Notes: generated by a model from the letters alone, not told the origin. Counted from the stretch's first letter, positions 53,574 to 63,552 are shown. The stretch: DNA of 64,000 nucleotides from Methanoregula boonei 6A8 (GCF_000017625.1 NC_009712.1:186001-250000), one strand, 5' to 3'. Numbers and translations are program-made.

Positions 53574-54221
53574 TTAGCCCGTGGGTTGCGAGGGATCAGG
53601 GGCAGCATCCAGCATCGGCAGCCCGTAAGGGCACCAGTGCCCTTCATGCATGAGCCGGCTTGTCCCGGCCGTGGAGGGCCCAAGAAAGATGACACGTTTT
53701 TCTGCACCCGTGCGTGCAAGAAGGTCCCCGAGATCCGGTGCAATGATCCCCTCGTTGTTGACCAGAATAATATCCGCGCTCCCGATATCTTCGGCCTGGT
53801 ACACTCCGGGCGCCCGTGCCAGTGCCGGGGCCGGGCCGATACAGAAGACCCGCCGGCCGGCAAGTTCTTCAGCAAGCTCTTTCATGCAGGTGCCGTGGGA
53901 CACCATCGGGCAGGCCCGGCGCACCCGTGAGAGGCAAAAGAACGCCGTCGCCACGTTGATAATGGCGCAGGCGGCCCCGCGGGTGGGCGGATTATCGAGA
54001 GGCGCCCCGAACATGAACGAGATTTTGGTCATTGCCCGGATCGGGCTGTCCGTGACAAACTCTGCAGTTCTCCCTCCGAACGTTGCCGTCATGCAGGCCC
54101 CCCGCTCGAACTGGCAGTTACAGGCATCGGGATCTACATCCAGGCGGATCCCGGTCTCCTCGCACCCGCTGTTGACCATGAACTCTTCAAGCCTTTTTAC
54201 GGATTCGGTAATGATATCCAT
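53574..54221 (-). CDS. conserved archaeal protein, DUF364-like C-terminal region
   Basis: 215 residues. The second half reads like a Rossmann-type domain: VFCIGPAPALA near 123, ADIILVNNEGIIAPDLGDLL near 150, and VIFLGPSTAGTSRL near 176. This resembles the DUF364 putative heavy-metal chelation family. The first half is Cys-rich (NSGCEE, DACNCQ, RGACM, GTCMKEL) and could bind metal. Its start overlaps the cyclase stop by 1 base. The function is unknown. Confidence 0.72.
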   Translation of the reverse strand: MDIITESVKRLEEFMVNSGCEETGIRLDVDPDACNCQFERGACMTATFGGRTAEFVTDSPIRAMTKISFMFGAPLDNPPTRGAACAIINVATAFFCLSRVRRACPMVSHGTCMKELAEELAGRRVFCIGPAPALARAPGVYQAEDIGSADIILVNNEGIIAPDLGDLLARTGAEKRVIFLGPSTAGTSRLMHEGHWCPYGLPMLDAAPDPSQPTG

Positions 54222-54832
54222 TATTCGTCCTCTTGTTTCATAAGCACGACCCGGGCCGGTGCCCCGTCAAGGCCGACAAGCCGCAGGGGCAGGGCCGCCA
54301 TCTCGTAATTGCCCTCGCTGACGCTGGAAAGATCGAGGAGTTCTACGATGATACATCCGTGGCCGAGGATCTCGCGGTGCACCGACCCATCGCAGACCAG
54401 GGCCTCGATGGAGAACGAGTCGATCCCCACGCAGAGCACCCCCTCTCTGGTGAGCAGCTCTGCTGCATCTGTGGAGATATGGGGAAAATCTTCCCGGAAC
54501 TGAGTCTCACCTGAGAACACGGTTTTGAGCAGAATTCTTTTGGCCCCGCAGAGCCGCCCTCCAAGGTCAGCGGCGGTGATCTCCGGGCCGGCGCCTGAAA
54601 GATCGAGCACCCGGCAGGGGCCGATCAGGTGATCGAGCGGGATCCGGTCAATGGTATCTCCCTTCTTAAGATAATGGACCGGGGCGTCGATGTGGGTGCC
54701 CGAATGGCTGTTCATATGCAGTTCGCTTATCAGGTAGAGCCCTGCATCCCGCTGGGAGAACTGCAGGGCAGGATCCCCCGGAAACGAGACAGTTGTGCCC
54801 GAGAGCGGGCGCGTGACATCAATGATCTTCAT
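54221..54832 (-). CDS. cyclase / kynurenine formamidase-like metal-dependent hydrolase
   Basis: 203 residues. The metal motif HSGTHIDAPVHYL (about 42-54) defines the cyclase (PF04199) family, whose members include kynurenine formamidase and polyketide cyclases. A late block GHGCIIVELLDLSSV near 157 is also typical. No tryptophan-degradation genes are nearby, so kynurenine is not a likely substrate. It follows pcm by 3 bases. Confidence 0.87.
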   Translation of the reverse strand: MKIIDVTRPLSGTTVSFPGDPALQFSQRDAGLYLISELHMNSHSGTHIDAPVHYLKKGDTIDRIPLDHLIGPCRVLDLSGAGPEITAADLGGRLCGAKRILLKTVFSGETQFREDFPHISTDAAELLTREGVLCVGIDSFSIEALVCDGSVHREILGHGCIIVELLDLSSVSEGNYEMAALPLRLVGLDGAPARVVLMKQEDE

Positions 54833-54835
54833 ACC

Positions 54836-55489
54836 TTAATTCTCCCAGCCGTACTTCCCGATGAGCGGCACGAACCGGACGCCTTCAATCCGCTCTTCCC
54901 GGTACCGGCTGCCGTCGCGTTCGAGAACTACGATATCCTGCATCGCTCTGCCACCCACCGGGACAACCAGCCGTCCTTTATCCGCGAGCTGCTCGGTGAG
55001 CGGCTGCGGGATCTCCGGACTTGCGGCCGTTACCAGGATCCCGTCGTACGGGGCCGATAGCGGGTAACCGAACGTCCCGTCCCCTTCTATAACCTCCACG
55101 TTCTCTGCACCGACTGCCGCAAGGTTGGCACGGGCCTGTGCTGCCACCGCACCGAGGCGCTCGATGGTGACGACCTTTGCCGCGAGCCGTGCGAGGATAG
55201 CTGCCTGGTACCCGCTCCCCGCCCCGATCTCCAGCACCCGGTCCTCCGGACACGGGTGGAGCAGTTCGGTCATGAGCGCCACGATATAGGGCTGGGATAT
55301 CGTCTGGTCGTTTCCTATGGGTAGGGGGGTATCTGCGTACGCGTCGCGATCGTATGGCGGCGGGATAAAGAGATGGCGGGGCACCTCTGCCATTGCTGCA
55401 AGCACACGGGGGTCCCGGATCCCCCGGCCTGCGATCTGGAGATCCACCATCCTGCGGCGTTCATCCGATCGGGGGTATGGGGTTGTCAT
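54836..55489 (-). CDS. pcm: protein-L-isoaspartate O-methyltransferase
   Basis: 217 residues. It methylates damaged isoaspartyl residues so that they can be repaired. The SAM-binding motif EIGAGSGYQAAIL is near 81-93, and the N-terminal DPRVLAAMAEVPRHLF and PIGNDQTISQPYIVALM are diagnostic. It lies 14 bases after sufB and 3 before the cyclase gene. Confidence 0.95.
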   Translation of the reverse strand: MTTPYPRSDERRRMVDLQIAGRGIRDPRVLAAMAEVPRHLFIPPPYDRDAYADTPLPIGNDQTISQPYIVALMTELLHPCPEDRVLEIGAGSGYQAAILARLAAKVVTIERLGAVAAQARANLAAVGAENVEVIEGDGTFGYPLSAPYDGILVTAASPEIPQPLTEQLADKGRLVVPVGGRAMQDIVVLERDGSRYREERIEGVRFVPLIGKYGWEN

Positions 55490-55503
55490 GGCGCCTGCAC
55501 AGT

Positions 55504-56619
55504 CTAAAATCCTGCTTTTTCCGCCACATCGATCGTGGCATCGATCTGCTTCTGGAGCGTCTCGGGAAGACCGGCGATCTTAACGTCAAGGAACCCCCGG
55601 ATGATTGTTGCCGTCGCCTCGTCCTCGGAAAGCCCCCGTGACATCAGGTACTCGATCTCATCCTGCGCAAGCTTCCCTACCGCTGCCTCGTGCGAGAGTT
55701 CGGTGCCGACCACGCGCCCATCGATCTCGGGGATTGCGTAGATGGTGCCGTTCTTAAGGATCAGCCCCTTGCATTCAAGGTGTCCCCGGGTGCCTGCGGT
55801 CTTTCCGATGATCTGGCCCCGTGATATAATGGTCCCGCCTTTGGTGATTGCACGGGTGATCAGCTCCGCACTTGCACCCTTTCCTTCGAGAATCGCCCGC
55901 GAACCGACATCGATGTACGATAGGGGAGAGGCGACCGTGATCGTGGAGAACCGGGCCACCGAGTTTTCGCCTTTCAGGGTTGCGGTGGGGTACATCTGGA
56001 CTTTTTTGACCGGCTGCATGCAGACATAGTTTGAAAGGAAGACACCGTTCTCCTCCACGATGGACGCGCTGCGCGGGAAGACCTCCACGTTCTCGTTCCA
56101 AGTGTGGATCATGGTAAAACTAATCTTCGCATCTTTTTTGATGTAGAACTCGGACACCCCGTAATGTTTTGCCCCTTCCCCGATGTTGCCGCTGCTTGCA
56201 CAGCCCGAAATCATATGGAGTTCGGCGCCCTCTTCGGCGATAATGATGTTATGCACATGCTGGATGGTCTCGCGGCCGAGGTACAGGCAGGCCTGGATCG
56301 GGAGGATGTTCTTTGACCCTTTGTGGGCGATAATCACGTAGCCCTTGGGGTCAGGCTGTTCCGCCACATACTGTGTGATCTCGTCCTTGTCCTTTGAGAC
56401 CGCCTTCCAGAGGAAATCCTTAAGCCAGGCGTGCTTTTCCATCGCTTTTTTAAACGAGAGGACTTCAATCCCCTCCTGCCGGCACTCGGACTCTACGATG
56501 TTCTGATCCACCTGGAGGTAGCTGCCGCACCGGTTCTCAAGGTCAAAATCGATCCCCGACTGGACGATCCGTTCCTGGTCGTCCTTTGCGATTCCCGGTG
56601 CGTTCAGCTGCGCCGACAT
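55504..56619 (-). CDS. sufB: Fe-S cluster scaffold protein SufB (SufBD family)
   Basis: 371 residues from ATG 56619, which overlaps sufC by 16 bases. The beta-helix core is visible from about 110 to 300 with MISGCASSGNIGEGAKHYG, and the C-terminal block has ELSHEAAVGKLAQDEIEYLMSRG. SufB assembles Fe-S clusters with the SufC ATPase. No SufD is present here, so this is the minimal SufBC form common in archaea. It is shorter than bacterial SufB. Confidence 0.93.
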   Translation of the reverse strand: MSAQLNAPGIAKDDQERIVQSGIDFDLENRCGSYLQVDQNIVESECRQEGIEVLSFKKAMEKHAWLKDFLWKAVSKDKDEITQYVAEQPDPKGYVIIAHKGSKNILPIQACLYLGRETIQHVHNIIIAEEGAELHMISGCASSGNIGEGAKHYGVSEFYIKKDAKISFTMIHTWNENVEVFPRSASIVEENGVFLSNYVCMQPVKKVQMYPTATLKGENSVARFSTITVASPLSYIDVGSRAILEGKGASAELITRAITKGGTIISRGQIIGKTAGTRGHLECKGLILKNGTIYAIPEIDGRVVGTELSHEAAVGKLAQDEIEYLMSRGLSEDEATATIIRGFLDVKIAGLPETLQKQIDATIDVAEKAGF

Positions 56620-57335
56620 TCCCGACACTCCGTATATCCTCTCTGTTTGATGTCCTTTAAGATCTCCCGGGGATTCCCATGGCAGGTTATCATGCCGTCG
56701 CACATCACGTGCCCCTTGTCCGCGTCAACATAGTCGAGGATGAACCCCGTGTGGGTAATCACAAGGCCGCTTTTCTCTCGTTTTGCCATGCGCTTGTCTT
56801 TTTCGAGCAGGTCGCCGATGGCCTTCCCGATGAGTGAGATATTTTCGAGGTCTACTCCGCTTTCGGGCTCATCGAGCATGACAAAACCCGGGTTCTGGAT
56901 CATGAGCTGGAGCACCTCGCTTCTCTTGATCTCCCCCCCTGAGAATCCCTTGTTGATGTCCCGTTCCAGGAACCCTCCCATATGCACGGAATCTGCAAGA
57001 GCCGGAAGATCGACCGTCTTGTCGTGCGAGATTGCGGTGAGGAGCTTCCCCAGCTTGAGCCCCGAGATCGTGGGCGGGCGCTGGAAGAGCATGCCGATCC
57101 CGCGTTTTGCCCGCTCGTCCGCGTGCATCGCGGTCACATCCTCGCCGTTGAGGGTGATCTCTCCTTTCGTTATTTTATAGCCGGAAAATCCCATCAGCGT
57201 CATTAAAAGCGTGGTCTTCCCGGAGCCGTTGGGGCCCATGAGCACGTGAGTCTCCCCGGCATCGATGTGGAGGTTGATGCCATGCAGCACCTCCTTTTCA
57301 CCGACATTCACATGCAGATCCCTGATGTCCAGCAT
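56604..57335 (-). CDS. sufC: Fe-S cluster assembly ATPase SufC
   Basis: 243 residues from ATG 57335; ATG 57347 would add four residues. The ABC motifs are clear: Walker A GPNGSGKTT (35-43), signature FSGGEIKR near 141, and Walker B VMLDEPESGVDL. The C-terminal part carries ITHTGFILDY. It powers SufB-based Fe-S assembly. It is first in the sufCB-pcm-cyclase-DUF364 run, and its upstream region carries an unusual repeat array. Confidence 0.94.
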   Translation of the reverse strand: MLDIRDLHVNVGEKEVLHGINLHIDAGETHVLMGPNGSGKTTLLMTLMGFSGYKITKGEITLNGEDVTAMHADERAKRGIGMLFQRPPTISGLKLGKLLTAISHDKTVDLPALADSVHMGGFLERDINKGFSGGEIKRSEVLQLMIQNPGFVMLDEPESGVDLENISLIGKAIGDLLEKDKRMAKREKSGLVITHTGFILDYVDADKGHVMCDGMITCHGNPREILKDIKQRGYTECRECRRS

Positions 57336-57438
57336 ACCAAATCGCATAGTGTATGTGGATGGCTGCATTAAACGGTTTTTACTGTACTAAGGGGGAGGGT
57401 CGCATTCCCGGGAACGCGACCGACCCGACCGGTCCTGC

Positions 57439-57690
57439 AATCGATCGGTCCGATCATTTTTTTGCGGAGCAGCAAGCGGGGGGTGGGGGGCTACCTCCGA
57501 TCCCGCTGTACGATCGGTTGCCCCGACCGATTCCGGAATTGATCGGTCCGGCTCATTTCAGAAACGATCGGACCGATCACCCCGCTTTACCTGAACCTCC
57601 AGTAGAAGCACATGGGGAGATACTGGAAAAAAGAGGTCACCCCGACCGATTTTGAAATCGGTCGGACCGATCATTTTTTTTGCGGAGCGC
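57439..57690. repeat. ATCGGTC/GACCGAT repeat array upstream of sufC
   Basis: About nine copies of GATCGGT, ATCGGTC or their complements occur in 250 bases. A 21-base unit (CCGATCATTTTTTTGCGGAGC) at 57450-57470 recurs at 57667-57688 with one extra T. CCGACCGATTT (57642-57652) and AAATCGGTCGG (57655-57665) form a perfect 11-bp inverted repeat. The array lies about 100-350 bases before the sufC start. It could be a multi-site operator or a decayed mobile repeat. Confidence 0.65.
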
Positions 57691-57722
57691 AGAGTGGGAG
57701 GAGGAGGGTGACCGAATTTTTT

Positions 57723-57750
57723 AAAGGTGGGGGGTCCTCCCACCTTTTTT
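57723..57750. terminator. bidirectional hairpin terminator
   Basis: AAAGGTGGG (57723-57731) pairs with CCCACCTTT (57739-57747) over a 7-base loop; T-rich tracts follow on both strands (ttttttcccc on plus, tttaaaaaatt on minus). It sits just after the M20 peptidase stop in the minus direction. Confidence 0.6.
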
Positions 57751-57762
57751 CCCCAGAAATCC

Positions 57763-57786
57763 CCGGGCCGGTGTTAACCGGCCCGG
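57763..57786 (-). terminator. 10-bp GC-rich hairpin spanning the M20 peptidase stop codon
   Basis: CCGGGCCGGT (57763-57772) pairs with ACCGGCCCGG (57777-57786) over a 4-base loop; the TAA stop lies within it. It may slow or end transcription together with the hairpin downstream. Confidence 0.5.
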
Positions 57787-59177
57787 CTTTTTCCCAACAG
57801 CGTAAGGAACAGGGCCTGCGCCACGATCGTCAGTTCCAGATCGTGGAGATCCACGCTCTCGTTGGTTCCGTGGATCCGTGAACCGGCCGCATCCTCGGGG
57901 CCCCAGAGGATAAATTCTGCCCGGGGGACGGCCACTTGGAGTGTGCGGAGCAGGGGAATTGATCCCCCGGTCCCTTTCTCAAGGACCGGCCGGTTAAAGG
58001 CCTCTGCGAGCGCAGCCCGGGCTGCGGCATACCCGGGGCCATCGGTCGGACAGGCAAATCCCGGGGATCGGCTTACTTCCTGCACAGTTACCCGGGCATT
58101 CCATGGCGCAACCGAACGGAGATGCTCCATCAGAGCGGATAGTTCGTGCCCCGCATCTGCACCCGGGGCAATGCGCAAGCTGATCTTTGCGGAAGCCCGG
58201 GGAATCAGGATATTTGCAGACGCTTTTATCGAAGGTGCATCGATCCCGATCACGGTCAGGGACGGCCGGGTCCAGAGCCGGTCGCCGATCGTGCCGGTGC
58301 CGATCAGATCCACTCCGTTGAGCACTCCCGCACTATCCCGGTAATCTGCCTCCGGGTAATCACCGTTCCCGGGTGGGTCCGGCCGGAGCCCCGGCACCGC
58401 AACATCGCCCCGGGCATCGTGCAGTGTAGCAAGGATCCGGATCAGCGCCACCAGTGCATCGGGCGCGGCTCCGCCAAACATGCCCGAGTGCACCGGGTGA
58501 TCGAGGGTCGAGACTTCGATGATGCAGGAGACCTCTCCCCGCAGGGAGGTGGTAAGCGCCGGTTCGCCCGCAGTGAGGTTGCCGTTGTCCTCGATAATAA
58601 ACGCGTCGCACGAAAAGAGGTCCGGGCGGGAGGCAATGAGCGCCTCGATATGGCTGGAGGTTTCCTCCTCACCCTCGATTAAGACCTTTACCCCCACCGG
58701 GGGTTTGCCATCAAAGACTCGCAGGGATGCTGCAATGAGCATGATACCTGATTTGTCGTCCGCTGAGCCGCGCCCGAAAAGGCGCCCGTTTATCTCCTGC
58801 GGGTTCCAGGGATCGGTTGTCCACCCGTCTTCCTTTTTTGCCGGCTGGACATCGTAGTGGGCGTACATCAGGACCGTTGGCATCCCGTGCGGGGCCGGGA
58901 TCTCGCCGTACACGGCAGGATAACCCCCCGGGACATCGATGAGCTGGGCATTATCCAGCCTGTACTCCCTGAGTATGGCTGCGGTTGCATCCGCCATTGC
59001 ACGGACCGGCTCTTCCGGATAGCCCGGAAAGGCAACAGAGGGATACCGGATGAGTTTTTCGAGATCGGTTACAATGCCGGGCATCAGAGCCCGGGTCTTT
59101 GCCGGAATATCGTTGGATGAGAACTGGTCAAATATGGAATTCACCCCGGGTAATTGCGGGTACTCTGCCTGTTCCAC
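57774..59177 (-). CDS. M20 family metallopeptidase (dipeptidase-type)
   Basis: 467 residues. The dizinc site is visible: MYAHYDVQPA near 107 with His and Asp, GRGSADDKSG near 134, and IEGEEETSS near 164 with the catalytic and ligand Glu. HPVHSGMFGG near 230 is in the dimerisation region, and a C-terminal IHGTNESVDL carries the last ligand His. Length and motifs match the cytosolic non-specific dipeptidase/ArgE-DapE group. The substrate is not known. It is single and well separated from the channel gene. Confidence 0.92.
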   Translation of the reverse strand: MEQAEYPQLPGVNSIFDQFSSNDIPAKTRALMPGIVTDLEKLIRYPSVAFPGYPEEPVRAMADATAAILREYRLDNAQLIDVPGGYPAVYGEIPAPHGMPTVLMYAHYDVQPAKKEDGWTTDPWNPQEINGRLFGRGSADDKSGIMLIAASLRVFDGKPPVGVKVLIEGEEETSSHIEALIASRPDLFSCDAFIIEDNGNLTAGEPALTTSLRGEVSCIIEVSTLDHPVHSGMFGGAAPDALVALIRILATLHDARGDVAVPGLRPDPPGNGDYPEADYRDSAGVLNGVDLIGTGTIGDRLWTRPSLTVIGIDAPSIKASANILIPRASAKISLRIAPGADAGHELSALMEHLRSVAPWNARVTVQEVSRSPGFACPTDGPGYAAARAALAEAFNRPVLEKGTGGSIPLLRTLQVAVPRAEFILWGPEDAAGSRIHGTNESVDLHDLELTIVAQALFLTLLGKSRAG

Positions 59178-59228
59178 TCTCGTTGTTATGGCATTTAGGG
59201 CTTGCGAACCCGACAGACACCGGGGATC

Positions 59229-60116
59229 CTATCGTGACTGTTTTTTGAGTTCCTGCTCGATCCGGTCTAGGCGGTCCAGGATCTCCGCATTCTGCCGGGC
59301 CTGTTCCTTTTGGGCATCCTGATTTGTGGGATCCGGCGCCTTTGTCTCCTCCGGTGCCGCATTCACTGCCGGCGCTACGAGCTTGTGAGCGATGAAACCA
59401 GCGAGAGTGCCAAAAAGCCCCACTCCCGTGGTCATGACCAGGACACCAACCAGCCTTCCTGCAGAGGTTACCGGGTACCGGTCACCATACCCCACGGTGG
59501 TGATGGTGACGTACACCCACCACATCGCATCTGAAGCTGTCTTTATGTTTGCGTTTGGCGCCGGGCTCTCGGCAATCAGGATAAGGATTCCACCGCATTC
59601 TATCACAAGGATTACACAGAAGATGACGATGTAAAGTACGCTTTCGGCCCGGTGCCGGGCAATCTGGGCAGAGATGTTTTTTACCCCGTATTTTTTGAGC
59701 AGATGATACGCCTTGACGATCCGAAACAGGCGCAGGATCCGCAGGAAGGGGACACTTGCAAGAAGGTCGGCCCATCCCCAGTCAAAGAAGAAATAATGTT
59801 TTTTTGACCCGGCAGACAGGAGGCGGAACACGAAGTCTGCAAGGAAGATGATGGTCAGGAAGAAGTTGGTGATCTGGACAACGCCAACGGCCTGGGGGTT
59901 CAGGCCGGGGATCAGGGTGACAAAGAGGTTGATAACCGAGAGCACCGAGACAAAGATGATGAAGATCTCGTATCCGGGATCTTTGAGATCAATGAGCTCT
60001 GATACCGGAACTTCCCCCATGGGTACACCGTCCTGGTAATCGTTATTCGGTGTCCGGGATATAAAAGTGGAGGGGATCTGTTCCGGAGGAGCAGGTTCTA
60101 CCGCTCCCATTTGCAT
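59229..60116 (-). CDS. voltage-gated-type potassium channel
   Basis: 295 residues from ATG 60116; longer reading upstream lacks conserved features. Residues about 50-200 form a six-helix channel. S4 has spaced Arg residues (LRILRLFRIVKAYHLLKK), and the selectivity filter is TITTVGYGD near 200. The pore-helix motif ASDAMWWVYVTITT precedes it. A charged C-terminal coiled-coil (RQNAEILDRLDRIEQELKKQ) probably aids tetramer assembly. The gene lies 106 bases downstream of EF-2. Confidence 0.92.
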   Translation of the reverse strand: MQMGAVEPAPPEQIPSTFISRTPNNDYQDGVPMGEVPVSELIDLKDPGYEIFIIFVSVLSVINLFVTLIPGLNPQAVGVVQITNFFLTIIFLADFVFRLLSAGSKKHYFFFDWGWADLLASVPFLRILRLFRIVKAYHLLKKYGVKNISAQIARHRAESVLYIVIFCVILVIECGGILILIAESPAPNANIKTASDAMWWVYVTITTVGYGDRYPVTSAGRLVGVLVMTTGVGLFGTLAGFIAHKLVAPAVNAAPEETKAPDPTNQDAQKEQARQNAEILDRLDRIEQELKKQSR

Positions 60117-60222
60117 CGAATGCCCGATACAGACCCGGAGAGGGCGGTTCGCGTGCCCTGCCCACTCGTGAGGTGTGGATTGGGGCAGCGGGGACGAAAA
60201 ATGATACCGGGAAAAAGAGAGA

Positions 60223-62418
60223 TTATACGGACAGGTAGTCCGACGGAGTCGGCATCTGTTCCTTGAGGCCTTTTCTCTTGCGGATTGCCACAACTACGTC
60301 TTTAACGAGGTTGTTTGGCACGAGTTCAAAGCCGGCAAACTCGGTGTTCCACATGGCACGGCCTTCGGTGGCGGACCGGATGTCACCTGCAAACCCGAAG
60401 AGCTCGGCAACCGGGGCTTTCCCGACTACCGTGATCGTGTCGCCTTCACTCTGCATATCAAAGACCTGACCGCGCCGTCCCTGAATCTGGGAGGTAGCAG
60501 CACCCATCTGGTCCATCGGGACCGAGATCTGGATCTTCTGGACCGGCTCGAGGAGCGAGTCGCCGGCGATCAGCATGCCGCCCTTGATTGCGCCACGGAC
60601 TGCGGGGATGACCTGCGCCGGGCCACGGTGGATGGCATCCTCGTGGAGCTTGACATCGGTCAAGGTCATCTTGAGGTTCTGGACCGGCTCGTCAGCGAGC
60701 GGGCCACCGGCAAGGGCCTCATTGATACCTTCGATGATGAGTTCCATCGTTTCGTTGAGGTACTGGATACCCTTGGTCATATCGATGAGCATGTTCGTGC
60801 CCTTGATATGCTTGACGTTTTTGGCCTCGTCCTTGTCCATACCTGCCTTTAAGAGCACGTCACGGCGTTCGATGGCCTGCTGGTTCATCGTGATTTCGCC
60901 GGCTTTAATCAGGTTCACGATCTCTTCGGGCAGGGGCTCGAGGGTGAAGTAGAACCGGTTGTGCCGGTTCGGGGACTTGCCTTCGACATCTTCTACCTTA
61001 CCGGTAACGGTTTCACGGTACACCACGATCGGTTCGGAGGTGACGATCTCGACACCCTTGTCGCGCTTGATACGGCCGGTAACGATCTCAAGGTGCAGTT
61101 CGCCCATACCGGAGATCAGGTGCTCGCCGGTCTCTTCGTTGATGGCAATACCGAGCGTCGGATCTTCTTTTGCAACCTGCCTGAGCACTTCAACGAGCTT
61201 TGGCAGATCCTTCATGTTCTTTGCCTCGACGGCAACGGTCATGACCGGTTCACTGTAGTGCTTGAGCGACTCAAACGGCGACATCTCCATGAGGGAGGTG
61301 ACGGTCGAACCGACAATCGCGTCTTTCAGGCCCGTGACTGCCGCAATGTTTCCTGCGACAATCTCCTCGACTTCGACACGCTTCGGGCCCATGAAGATAC
61401 CGACCTGCTGGAGACGGTTCTCCTTTTTTGCGGAACCCATCACATAGAGCCCGTCACCGCGCCGGAGCGTACCGGAGAAGAGACGGCCGGTTGCCACTTC
61501 GCCCGCATGCGGGTCAAAGGAGATATCGGTAACCATCATCGTTGCCGGCCCGTTCGGGTCGCAGGCGAGCATGGCCTTGCCTTCCTTGGTGGAGTGGTCT
61601 CCATGCCAGATGACGTTCACACGCCGGGGCTGGGCCTCGAGCGGGTTTGGCAGGTGGTGCACGACCATGTCAAGCACGACCTCGTAGAGAGGGCTGTTCT
61701 TGGCGAGGTACTTCATATCGCCGGCCCGGCACTTCTCGAAGACATCTTTAAAGGAGACTCCGCCCTTTTTCATGTAGGGCACAGAGACTGCCCAGTTATA
61801 AAGCGCGGACCCAAAGGCGACCGTTCCTTTCGAGGCATCGAGTTTCCAGCCGTTGTTGTACAGGTCTTCGTTCATGCCCTTGATGAGCTTGTTGACCTTG
61901 TCAATCACTTTCCCAAGCCGGATCTGCATCTCGGTCTCATCGACCTTGAGCTCGTTAACCAGCCGGTCGACCTTATTTATGAAGAGGACCGGGCGGACCT
62001 GCTCCTTTAATGCCTGCCGGAGCACGGTCTCGGTCTGGGGCATCGTGCCTTCGACCGCATCGACAAGGACAACTGCGCCGTCGACTGCACGCATTGCACG
62101 CGTAACATCGCCACCGAAGTCAACGTGGCCCGGCGTATCAATCATGTTGATGAGATAATCCTGGCCCTCGACCTCGTGGACCATCGATACGTTACTTGCA
62201 TCGATAGTAATACCCCGGGCCTGCTCTTCTGCATCCGAATCCATAAAGAGCTGTTTACCCGCAAGTTCCTCAGAGATAATACCGGCGCCCGCAAGCAGGT
62301 TATCGGACAGGGTGGTTTTGCCGTGGTCGATGTGTGCCACGATCCCGATATTTCTGATGTGCTTGGGGTCCTTCATGAGCTCGACTACGCGCTCTACCGT
62401 TTTTTTGCCGCGTGACAT
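60223..62418 (-). CDS. fusA: translation elongation factor 2
   Basis: 731 residues, the normal archaeal length. It is the GTPase that drives ribosomal translocation. GTP motifs are [10 protein letters not shown] (residues 27-36), [10 protein letters not shown] near 92 and NKVDR near 149. The C-terminal [12 protein letters not shown] contains the His that is converted to diphthamide. It follows rps7 by 24 bases. EF-1 alpha and S10, which often follow in archaea, are not here. Confidence 0.97.
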   Translation of the reverse strand: MSRGKKTVERVVELMKDPKHIRNIGIVAHIDHGKTTLSDNLLAGAGIISEELAGKQLFMDSDAEEQARGITIDASNVSMVHEVEGQDYLINMIDTPGHVDFGGDVTRAMRAVDGAVVLVDAVEGTMPQTETVLRQALKEQVRPVLFINKVDRLVNELKVDETEMQIRLGKVIDKVNKLIKGMNEDLYNNGWKLDASKGTVAFGSALYNWAVSVPYMKKGGVSFKDVFEKCRAGDMKYLAKNSPLYEVVLDMVVHHLPNPLEAQPRRVNVIWHGDHSTKEGKAMLACDPNGPATMMVTDISFDPHAGEVATGRLFSGTLRRGDGLYVMGSAKKENRLQQVGIFMGPKRVEVEEIVAGNIAAVTGLKDAIVGSTVTSLMEMSPFESLKHYSEPVMTVAVEAKNMKDLPKLVEVLRQVAKEDPTLGIAINEETGEHLISGMGELHLEIVTGRIKRDKGVEIVTSEPIVVYRETVTGKVEDVEGKSPNRHNRFYFTLEPLPEEIVNLIKAGEITMNQQAIERRDVLLKAGMDKDEAKNVKHIKGTNMLIDMTKGIQYLNETMELIIEGINEALAGGPLADEPVQNLKMTLTDVKLHEDAIHRGPAQVIPAVRGAIKGGMLIAGDSLLEPVQKIQISVPMDQMGAATSQIQGRRGQVFDMQSEGDTITVVGKAPVAELFGFAGDIRSATEGRAMWNTEFAGFELVPNNLVKDVVVAIRKRKGLKEQMPTPSDYLSV

Positions 62419-62442
62419 GAAAACAACCTCAAAAAAGATAAT

Positions 62443-63057
62443 TTACCGGGCGGATTTTGCGATCCGCTCCTTTTCTTCCTTTTTCCCGACCGAGTAACAC
62501 TTTGCGTCGCCCTTTGAGGCGGCGATGAGTTCATCGGCAAGGATCGCGCTTGCCGGCTTCTTGCTCTTGCGCGAGGATTTCCAGACTGCCTCTGCAATGA
62601 AGCCGATAGCCGAATCAACACGCCGCAGGGGTGCGGTATCGACCGATTTTGGGACGTTGATACCGCCGTACTTCAGACGGACGGTCTCTTCCCGGGGACC
62701 GGTGTTGCCGATTGCCTCGACAAGCACCTCGATGGGGTTCCTCTTGGTCTTCTTGTTGATGAGCTCGAATGCATCCCGCACGATCCCTATTGCCAGCTGT
62801 TTCTTGCCGGTATTATTCTCGGTCTGCATCAGGCGGTTGATCAGCCGTTCGACAATCATCATATTGGCCTTATTGAACTCCTGCCGTGAGAACTTGCCGC
62901 AGGAGTGGGGGATGATCTGGGGGGTGAGATTTACATACCGGACGAGGCTCGGATCGGTCACCTTGACCTCGGATACATCCCACTTGTTAAAGAGCAATGC
63001 CTTGCTCTGGGGGGCTGCATCGCCTTCAGGCTGGGCCTTTACTTCTGCTTCTGCCAT
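62443..63057 (-). CDS. rps7: 30S ribosomal protein S7
   Basis: 204 residues from ATG 63057, chosen for the 5-base spacing to GGTGA; ATG 63060 is equally in frame. It binds the 3' domain of 16S rRNA. VRYVNLTPQIIPHSCGKFS, VEAIGNTGPREETVRLKYGG and the C-terminal VGKKEEKERIAKSAR are conserved. An acidic N-terminal extension of 25 residues precedes the domain. Confidence 0.96.
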   Translation of the reverse strand: MAEAEVKAQPEGDAAPQSKALLFNKWDVSEVKVTDPSLVRYVNLTPQIIPHSCGKFSRQEFNKANMMIVERLINRLMQTENNTGKKQLAIGIVRDAFELINKKTKRNPIEVLVEAIGNTGPREETVRLKYGGINVPKSVDTAPLRRVDSAIGFIAEAVWKSSRKSKKPASAILADELIAASKGDAKCYSVGKKEEKERIAKSAR

Positions 63058-63062
63058 CATGA

Positions 63063-63491
63063 TCACCTGCGCGGTTTCTCCTTCCTGCCGATGACCATCT
63101 CGTGGAGGCAGACGTTGTTGACACTGGTCACGACGTACCGGACACCCGGGATATCTCCCATGGACCGACCCAGACGGCCGCCAATGCCTTCGATCTCGAC
63201 TTCGTCGTGCTCGTCGATAAAGTTAATAGCACCGTCACCGACCGCAAATGCGGTGACCTGCCGGCCGTTCTTAATCAGCTGGACGCGCACGCATTTCCGG
63301 ATCGCGGAGTTGGGCTGTTTGGCCTCGACACCGACTTTCTCGAGCACGATACCCCTCGCCTGCGGAGCGCCTTCCAGCGGATCCGACTTAACATCGAGGT
63401 TGAGTTCACGGCGGGCGTAATTCTTGTCACTCCACCGGAATTTTTTTGAGTCCCGAACCAGTTTTCTGGCTGCAAATTTACCCTGTCCCAT
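63063..63491 (-). CDS. rps12: 30S ribosomal protein S12
   Basis: 142 residues. It lies at the decoding site. [20 protein letters not shown] and [21 protein letters not shown] are diagnostic; [18 protein letters not shown] is the archaeal start. It is the first gene of the S12-S7-EF2 unit. Confidence 0.97.
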   Translation of the reverse strand: MGQGKFAARKLVRDSKKFRWSDKNYARRELNLDVKSDPLEGAPQARGIVLEKVGVEAKQPNSAIRKCVRVQLIKNGRQVTAFAVGDGAINFIDEHDEVEIEGIGGRLGRSMGDIPGVRYVVTSVNNVCLHEMVIGRKEKPRR

Positions 63492-63540
63492 TAAAGAGCC
63501 TCATTTCAGTTTTTTTTGTGGTTATCGATAACCCACGCTG

Positions 63541-63552
63541 AGATATATACTA
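63541..63552 (-). promoter_or_regulatory. TATA box of the S12-S7-EF2 operon
   Basis: On the minus strand tagtatatatct lies about 55 bases before ATG 63491. That leaves a leader of about 30 bases with GAGG near the start. On the opposite strand, gatttataaa (63564) and taatattatat (63623) are candidate TATA boxes for the QueD-like gene. Confidence 0.5.

Noticed and set aside
57596-57618. Second ORB-like sequence (ctccagtagaagcacatgggg)
   Set aside because: It needs two mismatches and an indel in the core dyad and G-string; too weak beside the site at 35058.
60223-63491. EF-2 not followed by EF-1 alpha and S10
   Set aside because: Gene order after EF-2 varies among archaea, so the channel gene at this place is not strong evidence of anything unusual.
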